This document shows, piece after piece, positions 4,788 through 5,107 of a stretch of DNA of 5,107 nucleotides. The notes beneath the pieces were generated by a model. The model worked only from the letters and a program-made list of their open reading frames with translations, made no database searches and was not told the origin of the DNA. The number at the start of each line of letters is the position of its first letter. The stretch's first letter is position 1. Source of the DNA: an uncultured Candidatus Udaeobacter sp. (GTDB lineage Bacteria > Verrucomicrobiota > Verrucomicrobiia > Chthoniobacterales > UBA10450); the NCBI GenBank assembly GCA_955652715.1, contig CATPBS010000014.1, forward strand, positions 1 through 5,107. Reading direction: 5' to 3'. A program made the position numbers and the translations under genes.

Positions 4788-4795
4788 AAAGTCAA
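4767..4795 (-). promoter_or_regulatory. Sigma70-like promoter of the toxin-antitoxin operon
   Basis: On the minus strand TTGACT (4795-4790) matches the -35 consensus at five of six positions. It is followed by an ideal 17-base spacer and TAGATT (4772-4767), which matches the -10 box at four of six. The transcript would start near 4760, giving a leader of about 20 bases before the antitoxin ATG at 4740. No Shine-Dalgarno is seen in that short leader. Confidence 0.7.
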
Positions 4796-4797
4796 CC

Positions 4798-4877
4798 TTG
4801 TAGGGCAAGCGCTCCGCCTGCCAAGCCGCTTTCCAATTCACATTAACACTCCGGCAAGCGACGCGCTTGCCCTACAA
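4798..4877. repeat. REPIN: two REP sequences in inverted orientation
   Basis: The outer arms TTGTAGGGCAAGCGC (4798-4812) and its exact inverse complement (4863-4877) are 15 bases each. Each arm also opens its own hairpin. On the left, GGCAAGCG (4804-4811) pairs with CGCCTGCC (4815-4822) with one G-T wobble; on the right, GGCAAGCG (4853-4860) pairs perfectly with CGCTTGCC (4864-4871), each with a 3-base loop. Both have the GTAG tetranucleotide (4800-4803; CTAC at 4872-4875) that RAYT-type transposases recognise beside a REP hairpin. Two REPs facing each other across about 30 bases define a REPIN, the usual non-autonomous unit spread by RAYTs. It lies between the receiver-domain gene and the TA promoter, with its edge three bases from the -35 box. 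No RAYT gene is in the window. Confidence 0.85.
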
Positions 4878-4923
4878 TTCGTTCCGTCGCGGTAGCGCGC
4901 CTCCGGCTAATTCGTTGGTGTTT

Positions 4924-5107
4924 TCAGGCGGCGATCTGGCCCAAAACAGCGCGCAACTCGTGAAAGTCCACCGGTTTTGTAAGGTGGAAATCGAAGCCAG
5001 CCTGTCTGCTGCGCTCGATGTCCTCAGTCGCGGCAAACCCCGTAATCGCTACCGCTTTGAGGGGTCGTTTGCGTTTGGCTTTGGCAATTACGTCATAGCC
5101 GCTGCCG
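4924..5107 (-). CDS. C-terminal part of a response-regulator receiver domain, probably of a hybrid histidine kinase (partial)
   Basis: The minus-strand frame enters from the right edge and ends at TGA 4926-4924, giving 60 residues. It has the second half of a CheY-like receiver. There is a DG-x-GYDVI-type helix start (GSGYDVIAKA), the beta-4 strand with the conserved switch threonine (AVAITGFAA), and the helix ATEDIERSRQAGFDFHL. The invariant Lys-Pro (HLTKPVDF) and the last helix ELRAVLGQIAA follow. The phospho-accepting aspartate and anything before it lie outside the window. The 'EDIERSRQAGFDFHLTKPV' wording is typical of receivers fused to the C terminus of hybrid histidine kinases; a free-standing regulator is also possible. 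The protein ends right after the receiver, so no DNA-binding domain follows. A REPIN lies just downstream in its 3' flank. Confidence 0.9.
   Translation of the reverse strand, partial: GSGYDVIAKAKRKRPLKAVAITGFAATEDIERSRQAGFDFHLTKPVDFHELRAVLGQIAA

Noticed and set aside
4891..4911. Third REP copy beginning GTAG at 4892
   Set aside because: Only the GTAG and GC-rich character agree; the following bases do not match the REP head and do not form a comparable hairpin.
1..5107. CRISPR array, complete insertion sequence or phage defence island
   Set aside because: No regularly spaced repeats, no transposase or integrase, and apart from the TA pair no defence-type genes are visible.

Overview
The window looks like chromosomal DNA of an uncultured, soil-type bacterium. 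I favour Verrucomicrobiota (Chthoniobacterales-like), with Acidobacteriota as the alternative. The signs are the tail of a TPR protein ending in the 'LDPMFDPLRDDPRFQKL' signature, the tail of a hybrid-kinase-type receiver domain, REP elements starting GTAGGGCAAGCG, and start codons without clear Shine-Dalgarno sites. The taxonomic call is inference from family resemblance, not from a marker gene.

Layout, left to right. Positions 1-144 (+) are the last 47 codons of a TPR-type protein. Positions 145-617 hold no convincing gene, but contain one copy of a dispersed repeat (250-283), the 5' half of a tRNA-Arg(CCU) gene that stops at the anticodon loop (390-427, minus strand) and a purine tract. 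Next come two plus-strand genes: a CPBP-family membrane protease (618-1337) and an unrecognised protein with an internal duplication and no visible signal peptide (1397-2056). From 2057 to the right end every gene is on the minus strand. These are a GT-C/GT39-like membrane glycosyltransferase (2156-3586), whose stop codon lies in a REP-like sequence, a 266-base gap with the second repeat copy (3674-3705), a Xre-RES toxin-antitoxin pair (toxin 3853-4317, antitoxin 4324-4740), a complete inverted REP pair (REPIN, 4798-4877), and the C-terminal 60 residues of a response-regulator receiver domain (4924-5107).

The best-defined functional unit is the toxin-antitoxin operon. The antitoxin comes first, the toxin follows after six bases, and the region upstream has a sigma70-like promoter. 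One 12-bp CAATTG-centred palindrome sits between the -35 and -10 boxes, and a second 10-bp palindrome covers the expected transcription start, 22 bp away. This is what autorepression by the antitoxin would need. The other genes show no obvious pathway in common.

The window reads as an accessory or rearranged chromosome segment: a truncated tRNA, two kinds of repeat, a TA module, and a gene whose 5' end may be lost. I see no integrase, transposase, CRISPR array or complete mobile element, and no clear new multi-gene system. The most unusual items are the half tRNA, the promoter-embedded operator pair and the dispersed repeat of unknown nature.
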